A stretch of 64,000 nt of DNA from Arenibacter algicola (GCF_000733925.1 NZ_JPOO01000003.1:1550001-1614000); one strand, 5' to 3'. Counted from the stretch's first letter, positions 45,201 to 53,728 are shown. The notes: generated by a model from the letters alone, not told the origin. Numbers and translations are program-made.

Positions 45201-45337
45201 CGATGGGATATGTGTTCGTTGGCGAAGGAACTATTAGTGATTATTATGGTGCTAAACCAATGAATATTAAGTGGGAATTGAATGAGCCAATGCCTCATTA
45301 TTTATGGAATGATGCAGCAAAACTGAGAGTAGGATAA
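42197..45337 (+). CDS. PLD-nuclease / SF2 helicase / DUF3427 protein, candidate defence effector
   Basis: The 1046-residue protein has four parts. Residues 1-125 are helical. Residues about 135-295 are a phospholipase-D-like nuclease domain with HAK (H222, K224), GSSNFS and LTDGLEWN. Residues about 320-700 are an SF2 helicase: Walker A ATGTGKT (about 348-354), DECH box (D442), LTATPERMD and arginine finger QQLGRGLRL (about 643-651). The C-terminal part ends PMNIKWELNEPMPHYLWNDA like DUF3427. It overlaps the NUDIX gene by 4 bases. Composition is more AT-rich than its neighbours. Similar helicases occur in defence islands; antiphage activity is inference. Confidence 0.88.
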   Translation: MTQGIYEELVTKLVAQKINELDKSAYLINKTKIDKEEASTILAKHLSQTIKHALEYVKGDKQIELQIEIANKIIRILKEVLQKEEFNNDLIDVEGEILKAVFTKVDAHFSDFDLHLKEITPYTRLTHSELFTGGNVGLSLESELKKEILSADRIDLLVSFVKFKGIIILERELREFTKRGGKLRLITTTYMGASDYKAIQLLSKLENTEVKISYNTGNERLHAKAYLFFRNTGFHTGYIGSSNFSRSALTDGLEWNIKITTKEVSHIIDKFQKTFDSYWQSDDFETFDDSIHKEKLISSLNLRKISKSSEIILSFFDIKPYPFQLEILEKLEVERMIHDRNRNLVVAATGTGKTVISAFDYKNFRQNNKSSKLLFLAHRKEILSQSVSTYRGILRDNNFGELWVNGLEPISYEYVFASVQTLNNRLENINLSPQYFDYIVIDECHHLAANSYRAIINYFKPKVLLGLTATPERMDGGDIQEDFHNRIAAEIRLPEALNRRLLCPFQYFGITDSIDLSNATWVRGRYVASELTNLYTANDRRVREIIDALEKYTKDKTDVKAIGFCVSMEHAKFMAEKFTLAGFKADYLTSANDQNRDIVRNQLLNKEINYLFVVDIFNEGVDISEIDTVIFLRPTESLTIFLQQLGRGLRLANDKDCLTVLDFVGNARPEYNFENKFRALIGKTATKVHKEIEDNFPHLPIGCSIVLEKKAKETILENIKAATNLNRNQIISKIKKFKQQTTLPLNLKNFLEFNSISIQTIYKRGSWKRLCQEAGVIDDFQKNNEKEIVSSINKKWLSTSSTSYFRFILKLARANFLLNLTEFNPEERTMLLMLHYDIWQKASGFESLEESIQTIGKNKVLVEEIIEVLEILIDHIDFKEININLPYNQPLKVHARYTRDQILAAFGLSTFEKKWPSREGVAENTALDTELLFINLIKSEENFSPTTMYDDYAINEYLFHWQSQNSASPETSKGRSYIKHQENNKKILLFVREKANDEYGNTMGYVFVGEGTISDYYGAKPMNIKWELNEPMPHYLWNDAAKLRVG

Positions 45338-45496
45338 TTCAATTTACATTCCTCCCTACTAGCGCTAAACTTCCTTTGTAATTAGACAGTCGTCACGCTT
45401 TTTCCAAAACTAGCATTTTTTCAAACTAAATGCTTCTTATATTGTTAAAGAAAATTATCGAATTTAGCGATGGACTAAAAAGGGTAAGCTTACACC

Positions 45497-46012
45497 ATGA
45501 TTCAAATAATAAAAGCAACTATAGAGCATTCCGCAATAATTGCCGAAATAGGAAAACAAGCCTTTTGGGAATCTCACGGGCATAGCGCTTCAAAAGAAGA
45601 TATTGACAGCTTTATTTCAAAGAACTATAACAAGGAGGCTATAACCAAGGAATTTGAGAATACCAATGTTCACTACCTGATTGTCCAATTCCATGATAAA
45701 ATTGCAGGATTTTCAAAAATTGAATTGAGCACTCGGAACCAGAACATTAGTGAGCCAAACATCACCAAACTGGACCGATTATATCTTTTAAAGGAGTATT
45801 ACGGGAAAGATCTGGGAGCAAAATTATTACATACTACTATTGAAATATCCAAACAAAACCATCAGCAAGGAATTTGGTTGGCGGTCTGGAAGGAGAACCC
45901 AAAAGCCATACGCTTTTACACCAAAACCGGATTTAAGATTGTGGGAGAGTATAATTTTAAAATATCCGAAACACACTTTAATCCCAACCACATCATGTAC
46001 CTAAAATATTGA
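45497..46012 (+). CDS. GNAT family N-acetyltransferase
   Basis: The 171-residue protein has the GNAT fold, with LDRLYLLKEYYGKDLGAKLL as the acetyl-CoA-binding motif A (a Q/RxxGxG/A variant), IWLAVWKENPKAIRFYTKTG as motif B and a C-terminal strand. The acceptor is unknown. It stands alone 159 bases after the helicase gene and marks the return to ordinary base composition. Confidence 0.9.
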   Translation: MIQIIKATIEHSAIIAEIGKQAFWESHGHSASKEDIDSFISKNYNKEAITKEFENTNVHYLIVQFHDKIAGFSKIELSTRNQNISEPNITKLDRLYLLKEYYGKDLGAKLLHTTIEISKQNHQQGIWLAVWKENPKAIRFYTKTGFKIVGEYNFKISETHFNPNHIMYLKY

Positions 46013-46206
46013 TGCCCAAGCTGAGAGTTTTCCCAAAAAGAGAAGGGTTACCCTTATTTTCATTTATTTTTGCTTTATGAAATGAGCATAAACAAAATTA
46101 GTTTTTTGCATACCAACCAAAACAATTAAATTTTTTATGCGAACCTGCCCGCTAATCGTTAAAAATTATTGATGGCAGGCGGGAACGCAGCGGTTGATTT
46201 ATGCTG

Positions 46207-46247
46207 AAAATTTTTATTACGCTCATTTTCGGATTAATAAAAATTTT
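46207..46247 (+). promoter_or_regulatory. AT hairpin in the leader of the DUF502 gene
   Basis: AAAATTTTTATTA (46207-46219) pairs perfectly over 13 bp with TAATAAAAATTTT (46235-46247). It ends 7 bases before the start codon. It could hide the translation start, or act as a terminator for transcripts from upstream. Confidence 0.5.
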
Positions 46248-46254
46248 TAAATAG

Positions 46255-46854
46255 ATGAAAAGACTAGTTAATTACTTTCTCCAAGGCCTGTTATATATAG
46301 CACCCTTGGGAATCACGGCCTACATTATATATGTCATATTCAATTTTATAGATAATCTATTGGATGACAAACTCGAGGAAATTTTTAAAATTGATGTTCC
46401 AGGATTGGGATTTGCAGTAATCTTTTTATTTCTCGTTTTGGTTGGGATAATCGGCCAAAGTATATTTGCCCGACCCTTTAAAGTACTATTTAAACGGATT
46501 ATTGAAAAAGCTCCTTTGCTTAAACTTATATTTTCAGCCCTGAACGACCTTTTTTCAGCCTTTGTTGGCAAGGAAAAGAAGTTTAATAAACCGGTAATGG
46601 TATTGGTGAACCCTATATCGAATCTAGAAAAGTTAGGCTTCTTGACCGAAGAGGATTTGAGCATACTTGATGAAAAGGAAAAAGTAGCCGTCTATTTCCC
46701 ACATTCCTATAATTTTTCGGGGGAATTGTTCATAGTACCCAGAAATCAAGTAAGGGTAATTAATGTAAATCCTTCGGTAGTTATGAAATTCATTATATCT
46801 GGTGGGGTTTCAGGTATCTATGAAGAAAGAGAAACCGTCAATGATATAGAATAG
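46255..46854 (+). CDS. DUF502 family membrane protein
   Basis: The 199-residue protein has two N-terminal helices (LLYIAPLGITAYIIYVIFNF; VPGLGFAVIFLFLVLVGIIG). A soluble DUF502 region follows with PLLKLIFSALNDLFSAFVGK, VAVYFPHSYNFSGELFIVP and a final GGVSGI. The family is widespread and its function is unknown. Length and order are typical. Confidence 0.88.
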   Translation: MKRLVNYFLQGLLYIAPLGITAYIIYVIFNFIDNLLDDKLEEIFKIDVPGLGFAVIFLFLVLVGIIGQSIFARPFKVLFKRIIEKAPLLKLIFSALNDLFSAFVGKEKKFNKPVMVLVNPISNLEKLGFLTEEDLSILDEKEKVAVYFPHSYNFSGELFIVPRNQVRVINVNPSVVMKFIISGGVSGIYEERETVNDIE

Positions 46855-46905
46855 GAAATCTTTACGTAAGTCTCCGTTTTTTGGAAGGCTACAAAATCAT
46901 ACAGT

Positions 46906-47490
46906 ATGAATCCAAAAGTTGTTGATAGATTTTTAGATAGGGCCAAAAAATGGCAGCAGGAAATGAAATTACTTAGGGAAATCTGCTTGGATTGTGGCCT
47001 TACGGAAGAATTTAAATGGATGCACCCCTGTTATACGTTTCAAGGCAAAAATGTGGTTTTAATTCACGGTTTTAAAGAGTATTGCGCCCTTCTCTTTCAC
47101 AAAGGAGTTTTGCTGAAGGACACCAACAACATTTTAATACAACAAACCGAGAACGTACAATCTGCACGTCAAATTCGTTTTACCAGCCTGCAGGAAATCA
47201 TAGATCTAAAATCTACCATCAAAGCCTATATTTTTGAAGCCATGGAAGTAGAAAAAGCGGGATTGGAAGTGCCAATGAAAAAGACTTCCGAATTTAAGAT
47301 GCCGGATGAATTTAAAGTGGCCTTGGATAATGATCCCGATTTAAAAGCTGCGTTCCAAGGCTTGACCCCCGGGCGACAAAGAGGGTATTTGCTGTATTTT
47401 TCACAGGCCAAACAATCCACAACTCGAACCTCCAGAGTTGAAAAACATATCCATAAAATTCTCCAAGGCAAGGGATTAAATGACCAATAA
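46906..47490 (+). CDS. YdeI/OmpD-associated family protein (DUF1801 plus YdeI C-terminal region)
   Basis: The 194-residue protein has an N-terminal DUF1801-like part (CGLTEEFKWMHPCYTFQGKN, HGFKEYCALLFHKGVLLKD) and a C-terminal helical tail (MPDEFKVALDNDPDLKAAF, LTPGRQRGYLLYFSQAKQ). This matches the YdeI family, which has an unclear stress or envelope role. The gene stands alone, 51 bases after the DUF502 gene. Confidence 0.88.
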   Translation: MNPKVVDRFLDRAKKWQQEMKLLREICLDCGLTEEFKWMHPCYTFQGKNVVLIHGFKEYCALLFHKGVLLKDTNNILIQQTENVQSARQIRFTSLQEIIDLKSTIKAYIFEAMEVEKAGLEVPMKKTSEFKMPDEFKVALDNDPDLKAAFQGLTPGRQRGYLLYFSQAKQSTTRTSRVEKHIHKILQGKGLNDQ

Positions 47491-47541
47491 CAATAAGGGC
47501 CATTAACATATCCCAATATTGCGAAACTTATTATAAATAAA

Positions 47542-47572
47542 CAATGCCCAGAATCCATGACTCTGGGCATTG
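47542..47572. terminator. Hairpin after the YdeI-like gene
   Basis: CAATGCCCAGA pairs perfectly with TCTGGGCATTG over 11 bp with a 9-base loop. No T run follows, so it may be a weak terminator or an mRNA-stabilising hairpin. Confidence 0.6.
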
Positions 47573-47701
47573 CTATTACTCCACCGAACCATTTGGTTAT
47601 AATGGTTATTATCTGGAGCTACCTCCTATTATACATGAATTCGACATAAAAAAGAATTACAAGACATTGATTTAAAGTAATTTAAAAATTTTCTACTGTC
47701 C

Positions 47702-47738
47702 CCTCGAGCCTGCCTGGAAGGCAGGCGGAGTCGAGAGG
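47702..47738. repeat. Interspersed palindromic repeat (GCCTGCC...GGCAGGC)
   Basis: CCTCGAGCCTGCC and GGCAGGCGGAGTCGAGAGG form a hairpin, joining the GCAGGC palindrome with the GGAGTCGA motif of the repeats near 38 kb. Just after it, CCCGATAACCATCGGG (about 47776-47791) is another palindrome of the same kind. The spacer 47491-47878 otherwise holds no gene. Confidence 0.75.
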
Positions 47739-47878
47739 TTATTGTACTGTGACGATTTTTAATTGAGGTCTCTCCCGATAACCATCGGGATGCGCCCGTC
47801 TACCTATAGGCAAGCTAGACAGGACAAAATCACCATTTATAACTCATTAAAAATTAAATATAAATCGAACTCACGTTA

Positions 47879-49222
47879 TTATACATTTTCAGGAACTTCA
47901 TATCCTTCCCTATAATCGCGTCTCAACATTTTATCCGCTTCAGGGTCGTTTATAAACGACTCGGATTTAGGATTGAATGTCAGCACTCGATCCAATCTAT
48001 AGGCAATATTGCCCAAATGTGCCAAGCCAGAGGAAAGATGGGCCGTTTCCACAGGACCGTTCAAGATAGTTTTATCGCGCTTGCGCACTGCCTCTATAAA
48101 ATTGGCAAAATGTCCGTCCGTTCCGCCATCACCACGGTCCATTTCCGATCCTGATTCACCACCATCCTCACCAGATTTCCCTGGAGTCCTGTCCTGTCCT
48201 AAATATGTTTTATACTTATCATAACCGTCAACGACCAATATTCCCTTATCGCCATAGAAAATATTACCTACAGTGGCGCCTTCTTCGGTGTTGGTACACC
48301 ATGGGCGAACTTCAAACTGTATAATCTTTCTTTCTTCAGGGTAGTTGTATACGGAAGTTAGCACTTCCGGTACTTCCTTACAATCGTCCCAAAGGTACTT
48401 ACCGCCCATGGAGGTAATCTTTGTAGGAAGCCCTACATCCAATCCCCACATACAAAGATCGGTTTCATGAATACCTTGGTTTCCTACATCCCCATTGCCA
48501 TAATCCCAGTGCCAGTGCCAATTATAGTGCACCAAATTTCTGGTAAATGGTCTTTTTGGAGCTGGTCCTGTCCAAAGGTCATAATCTATTCCTGCTGGAA
48601 CGGGCGAGAAACCTTGGTCGCCAATATCGCCTCTCCAACGAAAAACAATACCTCTGGCCATATAAACCCTTCCTATATAGCCATCGCGCATTAAATTAAT
48701 GGCTTCGTTTACGGCAGGGGAACTCCTTAACTGAACACCGTGCTGTACAATCCGGTCATATTTTGCAGCTGCTTCTACCATTTTACGGCCTTCCCAAATG
48801 TTGTGGGAGCCCGGTTTTTCCACATAGACGTCCTTCCCGGCCTGGCAGGCCCATATTACCGAAAGGGCATGCCAATGGTTTGGAGATGCAATACTTACTA
48901 CGTCTATATCCTTATTATCCATAACCCTACGAAGATCCTGCTCCAGGGCAACATCTTTATTGTAGGTCTCCTTAAAGGATTTTTGGCGCTCGCGCAATAG
49001 GTTCATGTCCGGATCGCACAAGTGTGTAATCTGAACATTCTTTTGTACCATAAGACTTTTAATATGGCTTTTTCCACGGCCATTGACACCCAAAACTGCC
49101 GCATTGATACGGTCGTTGGCCCCAAAAACAGTGGATGAGATTATGGTAGGTGCCGCAATAACGGCAGAACTTGCCACGGCCGTTCTTTTAATAAATGATC
49201 TTCTCGTAGATTTCATTTGCAA
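47879..49222 (-). CDS. Tat-exported Gfo/Idh/MocA family oxidoreductase
   Basis: The 447-residue protein begins with a twin-arginine signal (STRRSFIKRTAVASSAVIAA). A Rossmann fold follows, with AAVLGVNGRGKSH, SIASPNHWHALSVIWA and DVYVEKPGSHNIWEGRKMV (EKP motif). Its C-terminal half is the Gfo/Idh substrate domain. Periplasmic members with tightly bound NAD are known in Bacteroidota and act in carbohydrate redox conversion. A link with the GMC system at 1-4 kb is possible but there is no operon connection. Confidence 0.9.
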   Translation of the reverse strand: MQMKSTRRSFIKRTAVASSAVIAAPTIISSTVFGANDRINAAVLGVNGRGKSHIKSLMVQKNVQITHLCDPDMNLLRERQKSFKETYNKDVALEQDLRRVMDNKDIDVVSIASPNHWHALSVIWACQAGKDVYVEKPGSHNIWEGRKMVEAAAKYDRIVQHGVQLRSSPAVNEAINLMRDGYIGRVYMARGIVFRWRGDIGDQGFSPVPAGIDYDLWTGPAPKRPFTRNLVHYNWHWHWDYGNGDVGNQGIHETDLCMWGLDVGLPTKITSMGGKYLWDDCKEVPEVLTSVYNYPEERKIIQFEVRPWCTNTEEGATVGNIFYGDKGILVVDGYDKYKTYLGQDRTPGKSGEDGGESGSEMDRGDGGTDGHFANFIEAVRKRDKTILNGPVETAHLSSGLAHLGNIAYRLDRVLTFNPKSESFINDPEADKMLRRDYREGYEVPENV

Positions 49223-49410
49223 TTATATTTACGTTAACTATTAATTTTATTGACTTTATACAACGTCCCAACCTTGAATTCAAAACCGTTTAATGCTTTA
49301 AGCAGCCAACTGCCCACTAGGTATTTTGGCGTAGGAGACCAACCTTTACAATTCATGTAAAAGACACCTTGTCCCCTTTTGCAATGAAAGTTAGCATTAT
49401 TTTTTTATTC

Positions 49411-49422
49411 GTTAACGTTAAC
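49411..49422. promoter_or_regulatory. GTTAACGTTAAC palindrome, LacI-type operator candidate
   Basis: This perfect 12-bp palindrome lies about 190 bases upstream of the Gfo/Idh gene. AACGTT-centred palindromes are typical of LacI/GalR regulators, though no such gene lies in the window. Confidence 0.4.
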
Positions 49423-49686
49423 AGGGGTAGATTTTTGTTAATTTTTCAACTTTAGTTGTTGTTTACAACATATATCATACTTTTTTTGGATTAATTTCAT
49501 TTATCCATCACCTGTCCCTATCCAAATTATAGGTAACGACAAGTGCAGGGCTACCTTCAATCCAAAAATTTGAGCCCTCAACTAGTGTATCCGGTTCTGC
49601 CTGGCAGTATCTATTATTGGCGGCTATGGGCCAAGAAAACGGACCCATTATCCATAATAATTATAGGAATAAAAGGTATTAAACCT

Positions 49687-49719
49687 CAGGGCAAGCCTGT
49701 CCGACAAAGGCAGGCCCTG
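49687..49719. repeat. Interspersed GCAGGC-type repeat
   Basis: CAGGGCAAGCCTG and GGCAGGCCCTG form an imperfect hairpin. It is related in sequence to the elements at 38.57, 40.95 and 47.7 kb. Confidence 0.6.
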
Positions 49720-49765
49720 AACAAAATAATAGGAATCGACCCAAGGGTCGAGGTAGTGAAACTAG

Positions 49766-49787
49766 ATCCCGCCAAAAAAGGCGGGAT
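49766..49787. repeat. GC-rich hairpin ATCCCGCC/GGCGGGAT
   Basis: An 8-bp perfect stem with a loop of six A. It lies inside the repeat-made frame and is followed by ordinary AT-rich sequence. Confidence 0.6.
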
Positions 49788-49931
49788 TAGTTCAACTTAC
49801 AATTTTCAGTGCGTCTTACTTACTTCTCAAAATTGAGTTTCACTAATAAAGCCAAACGACCAATATAAATGTTATTCCAAACGATAAAAAAACAACCCTA
49901 TAACCCTTGGAAATCAACCCTTAAAATTTTC

Positions 49932-49986
49932 TTATTTAGATTTAATATAAATAATTTGCTCAATTCAAATCTTAAAGATATTTTTG
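49932..49986 (+). promoter_or_regulatory. Promoter of the siderophore receptor gene, with an A/T inverted repeat
   Basis: TTG (49956-49958), 20 bases, and TATTTTTG (49979-49986) form a textbook Bacteroidota promoter 40 bases upstream of the start. The inverted repeat TTATTTA/TAAATAA (49932-49954) ends just before -33 and could be a Fur-like operator, as expected for iron uptake. That last step is inference. Confidence 0.65.
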
Positions 49987-50026
49987 TCGCCGAACAATTA
50001 TTTATTATTAGTCTAAATAAGAATAG

Positions 50027-52450
50027 ATGAAAAACCAACTAACATTACTACTTCTCCTTTGCCTAAATTCCTTGGCATTTTCACAAAAGGCAACCGTTAG
50101 CGGAACCATAAAGGACAACACACAAACGCCTCTATTTGGGGTGAATATCGTTATAAAGAATTCCCAAATTGGGACGCAGAGCGATGAAAAAGGTCACTTT
50201 ATAATCGCCAATCTTGACGAAGGCGCACATACCCTGTCCATTTCCTATCTTGGTTTTAGAACCAGGGACATCCCATTTTCTGTTAGCAAGGGAAAAACGC
50301 TTGATCTTGGGGATTTGATCTTATACGAAGGTAACGAAATACTCACCGAAGTAATCGTTGAGGGGGAGCGCATCAATAAATTTTCAAGAAAGAAAACGGC
50401 CTATGTATCCAAACTCCCCTTAAAGGACATTGAGAACACACAGGTTTACAACACAATTACCACCGATCTTTTGGAATCGCAAATAGTGACCAACTTTGAC
50501 GATGCCCTAAAAAATGCCGCCGGAGTGGAAAACCTATGGACCTCCACAGGTAGGGGCGGTGATGGGGCCGGATACTATTCCATGCGCGGATTCTCTGTGC
50601 AACCGCAATTGGTCAACGGCTTGCCCGGTTTAACCAACGGTACCATAAATCCGGCAAACATTGAACGGATAGAAGTCCTAAAAGGACCATCCGCAACATT
50701 GTTCGGAAATGCCGTTAGCTCCTATGGCGGTCTAATAAATGTGGTAACCAAAAAACCCTATGCAGGCAGCGGGGGAGAACTTTCCTTTACCTCCGGCACC
50801 TACGGACTGAACCAGATTACCGGAGATTTCAATACGGCACTCAACAAAAATGAAAACCTATATTTTAGGCTCAACACCTCTTATTCCACAGAACAGAGTT
50901 TTCAGGATGCCGGCTTTAGAAAATCCTTTTTCGTAGCCCCTTCCCTATCCTACAAGGTAAATAACAAATTATCCTTCTCCTTCTATGGCGAAATTACACA
51001 GACGGAACAGACCAATCCTACCTTTTTGTTTCTAAACAGAGGTGCCCCAACGGAAGCCCAAAATCTTGAGGAGCTGGGTTACAACAACAAACTGTCCTTT
51101 ACCAGCAATGACCTTACCCTGGAAAATCCGACCCAGAACTACAGGATAGAAATGGACTATAAATTATCGGACACTTGGCAATCCCAGACTTTGCTTTCAA
51201 AAAGTTCCACTTCTACCAAGGGCTACTATTCCTATCTGTACGACTATGGCATTTTAGGGAACGATACCTTTACTAGGTTCATCAACAAACAAAATGCCAA
51301 TACCCAAACCACGGATATCCAGCAAAATTTTATAGGTGATTTCAAAATTGCCTCCCTTAGGAACCGAGTGGTAATTGGTTTGGATTATTTCAATGCTACG
51401 GAAACCAACAATAGTACCGGCTATGCATTCTATGGAAATGTAACTCCTGAAGGCGGCTCCAATGGGGACAATCCTTTTACCGCTGATGTGGAAACCGACT
51501 CCTATGCCCTCTCCACGGCAGCAGTAGATGCCGTTTTGGCCTCACAGGCCGTAGGGAACATTAAATCCAAATATCACATTTATAGTCTCTATGCTTCGGA
51601 TGTACTAAATCTTACCAATAAGCTATCGGCAATGCTGGGCCTTCGCGTAGATCGCTTTGATAACGAAGGTAATTTGGCCAATACGGATGACGATTATGAC
51701 CAAACCACCTTGTCCCCTAAGTTTGGATTACTATACCAGCCCCTATTGGATCAACTTTCTATCTTCGCCAATTACCAAAACGGTTTCACTAATGTTGCCC
51801 CCCAATTGGTAGGAGATCCGGATGCGGGACCGCAGACTCTGGAAACCTTTGATCCTGAACAGGCCAATCAATTAGAGTTTGGGATTAAGACCAATCTCTT
51901 CAATAATAGATTAAACGCAAGCATTAGCTACTACGACATAAAGGTGAAGGACCGTGTAATTACCGACCCCTCATCGCCCTTTAACAAAATTCAGGGAGGA
52001 GAAGTGGAAAGTTCAGGTTTTGAAATTGAAATCAATGCCAACCCTGTTAAAGGTTTGAACCTACGGGCCGGCTTTAGCAATAACGATAGCGAAACCACCA
52101 AATCTGACAATACCGAAATTTTGAATCGCAGACCCTTGGAGGCCGGTCCCGAAACGCAATATAATTTTTGGGCGAACTATGAATTGCAGGAGGGTATGTT
52201 GGACGGTTTTGGAATGGGACTAGGGTTTAATGGGGCAAGTGAGCGCTTTGCCATAAACTATGCCTCCACTGGAGAATTTATCCTACCCAGCTATACCATT
52301 GCCAATGCCTCACTTTATTACCAAGCCAACAAATATCGCATTGGCCTAAAGCTGAATAATGCCTTTAACAAAGAATATTACAAAGGCTGGACCACGATAA
52401 ACCCACAGGCACCTAGGGTGCTATTGGCCAATTTCACCTATAAGTTTTAA
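50027..52450 (+). CDS. TonB-dependent siderophore receptor with carboxypeptidase-regulatory-like domain
   Basis: The 807-residue outer-membrane receptor has a signal peptide (LLLLLCLNSLAFSQ), a carboxypeptidase-regulatory-like domain (residues about 23-105, SGTIKDNTQTPLFGVNIVIK), and a plug with TNFDDALKNAAGVENLW and IERIEVLKGPSATLFGNAVS. The 22-strand barrel ends in FTYKF. It resembles ferrichrome/hydroxamate siderophore receptors. The PepSY membrane protein follows after 31 bases. Confidence 0.9.
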   Translation: MKNQLTLLLLLCLNSLAFSQKATVSGTIKDNTQTPLFGVNIVIKNSQIGTQSDEKGHFIIANLDEGAHTLSISYLGFRTRDIPFSVSKGKTLDLGDLILYEGNEILTEVIVEGERINKFSRKKTAYVSKLPLKDIENTQVYNTITTDLLESQIVTNFDDALKNAAGVENLWTSTGRGGDGAGYYSMRGFSVQPQLVNGLPGLTNGTINPANIERIEVLKGPSATLFGNAVSSYGGLINVVTKKPYAGSGGELSFTSGTYGLNQITGDFNTALNKNENLYFRLNTSYSTEQSFQDAGFRKSFFVAPSLSYKVNNKLSFSFYGEITQTEQTNPTFLFLNRGAPTEAQNLEELGYNNKLSFTSNDLTLENPTQNYRIEMDYKLSDTWQSQTLLSKSSTSTKGYYSYLYDYGILGNDTFTRFINKQNANTQTTDIQQNFIGDFKIASLRNRVVIGLDYFNATETNNSTGYAFYGNVTPEGGSNGDNPFTADVETDSYALSTAAVDAVLASQAVGNIKSKYHIYSLYASDVLNLTNKLSAMLGLRVDRFDNEGNLANTDDDYDQTTLSPKFGLLYQPLLDQLSIFANYQNGFTNVAPQLVGDPDAGPQTLETFDPEQANQLEFGIKTNLFNNRLNASISYYDIKVKDRVITDPSSPFNKIQGGEVESSGFEIEINANPVKGLNLRAGFSNNDSETTKSDNTEILNRRPLEAGPETQYNFWANYELQEGMLDGFGMGLGFNGASERFAINYASTGEFILPSYTIANASLYYQANKYRIGLKLNNAFNKEYYKGWTTINPQAPRVLLANFTYKF

Positions 52451-52481
52451 GCAAAAAATATAGATTTTCAACATCGTACAA

Positions 52482-53624
52482 ATGAACCTCAGAAAAATCA
52501 TCTTCGAACTTCATAAAATTTTAGGACTTACCACTGGTATCGTCGTGTTTATTGTAGCGATTACCGGCTGTTGCTGGGCCTTTAGGGATGAGATTGAAAG
52601 TCTATATGACGACTATAAAAAGGTAAGCCCCCAAAACAAGCCTATTCTTACCCCTACTGAGGCCAAAATGTACGCTATGGAAGTTTTCCCCAATAACCAT
52701 GTACACGGTACCCTATTTAAAAAAGCGGATGATGCCATTGAGGTAATTTTTTACGACCCCGAACCAGAATTTTACCAAAGCGTTTTTTTAAACCCCTATA
52801 CTGGTGAGGTGATACAGGTAGATGATCATTTATCCGGGTTTTTTGCCTTTATCCTAAAAGGGCATATGCGCCTATGGTTGCCAAAAGAAATTGGGGAACA
52901 AGTGGTAGGTGCATCCATCCTCATTTTTATGGTGATAATCCTTTCCGGTATCTTTCTGTGGATACCCAAAAAACGTAAAAACCTTAAACAACGCTTACGG
53001 TTCAACTGGAAGGATACTACGCGCTGGAAACGCAAAAACTTTGATCTTCACACTGTAATCGGTTTTTACATCTGTTCCCTAGCGCTGATCCTTGCCTTTA
53101 CAGGCTCGGTAATGTCCTATAATTGGATGAAGTATGTATTGTATAAATCTTTGGGAGGGGACAAGGAAGCTGCATTTATTATTCCGGAAAATATTGGTAC
53201 AGCCAATATAAACGAGGATGTAAAACCCATGGATCTATTAATTCCGAAACTATGGGCGGCATCGCCAGAGGCAGAAAGTTTTGAACTGCATTACCCCAAA
53301 TCAGAGGACGAAAGTATTTACGTGGAAGTTTCCAATAGCTCTGGATTATATTACGATTCTGACTTTCGTTTTTTTGACCAACATACCCTGGAGGAAATAG
53401 AGACTCCCGGTATATATGGCAAATACGAAGATGCCAAGCTAGCGGACAAAATACTACGGATGAACTACGATATCCATATTGGAGCCATTGGGGGCATTGC
53501 CGGAAAAATAATTGCCTTTTTGGTGAGCCTGCTTACCGCCAGTCTGCCCGTTACCGGAATTTTATTGTGGTATGGTAGGACCTATAAAAAGAAGCATAAA
53601 AAATTGGCCGAAGTAGAGCTTTAG
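52482..53624 (+). CDS. PepSY-associated transmembrane protein (probable ferric-siderophore reductase)
   Basis: The 380-residue protein has four helices with the PepSY_TM pattern: LHKILGLTTGIVVFIVAITG, HMRLWLPKEIGEQVVGASIL, LHTVIGFYICSLALILAF and GKIIAFLVSLLTASLPVTG. The histidines suit haem binding. Such proteins go with siderophore receptors and are thought to reduce iron from imported siderophores. It is the second gene of the iron-uptake operon. Confidence 0.87.
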   Translation: MNLRKIIFELHKILGLTTGIVVFIVAITGCCWAFRDEIESLYDDYKKVSPQNKPILTPTEAKMYAMEVFPNNHVHGTLFKKADDAIEVIFYDPEPEFYQSVFLNPYTGEVIQVDDHLSGFFAFILKGHMRLWLPKEIGEQVVGASILIFMVIILSGIFLWIPKKRKNLKQRLRFNWKDTTRWKRKNFDLHTVIGFYICSLALILAFTGSVMSYNWMKYVLYKSLGGDKEAAFIIPENIGTANINEDVKPMDLLIPKLWAASPEAESFELHYPKSEDESIYVEVSNSSGLYYDSDFRFFDQHTLEEIETPGIYGKYEDAKLADKILRMNYDIHIGAIGGIAGKIIAFLVSLLTASLPVTGILLWYGRTYKKKHKKLAEVEL

Positions 53625-53701
53625 CAAATTAATATACTAAGGTAATCCCGTTTAACATAGGGAATTCTTTGGATTGAAGTTCAACTCCTTTTTACAGTAA
53701 C

Positions 53702-53728
53702 AACCCCGAGGCTATTCCTCGGGGTTTT
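53702..53728 (+). terminator. Strong terminator after the iron-uptake operon
   Basis: AACCCCGAGG (53702-53711) pairs perfectly with CCTCGGGGTT (53717-53726) over a 5-base loop and runs into TTTT. It separates the operon from the STING gene. Confidence 0.9.

Larger units (their letters stand above)
49223..50026. other. 804-base spacer with operator-like and repeat elements
   Basis: No gene is supported: the 97-residue frame 49543-49836 is built over repeats. It contains GTTAACGTTAAC (49411-49422), two repeat hairpins (49687-49719, 49766-49787) and the receptor promoter (49932-49986). Confidence 0.55.

Noticed and set aside
41563..45337. Assignment of the NUDIX/PLD-helicase operon to DISARM, Hachiman, Mokosh or Druantia
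   Set aside because: The partner genes these systems need (DrmB/DUF1998, HamA/DUF1837, an SF1 RNA helicase, Dru genes) are absent, and the domain order differs.
49543..49836. 97-residue frame upstream of the siderophore receptor
   Set aside because: It crosses two interspersed repeat hairpins and shows no protein family features.
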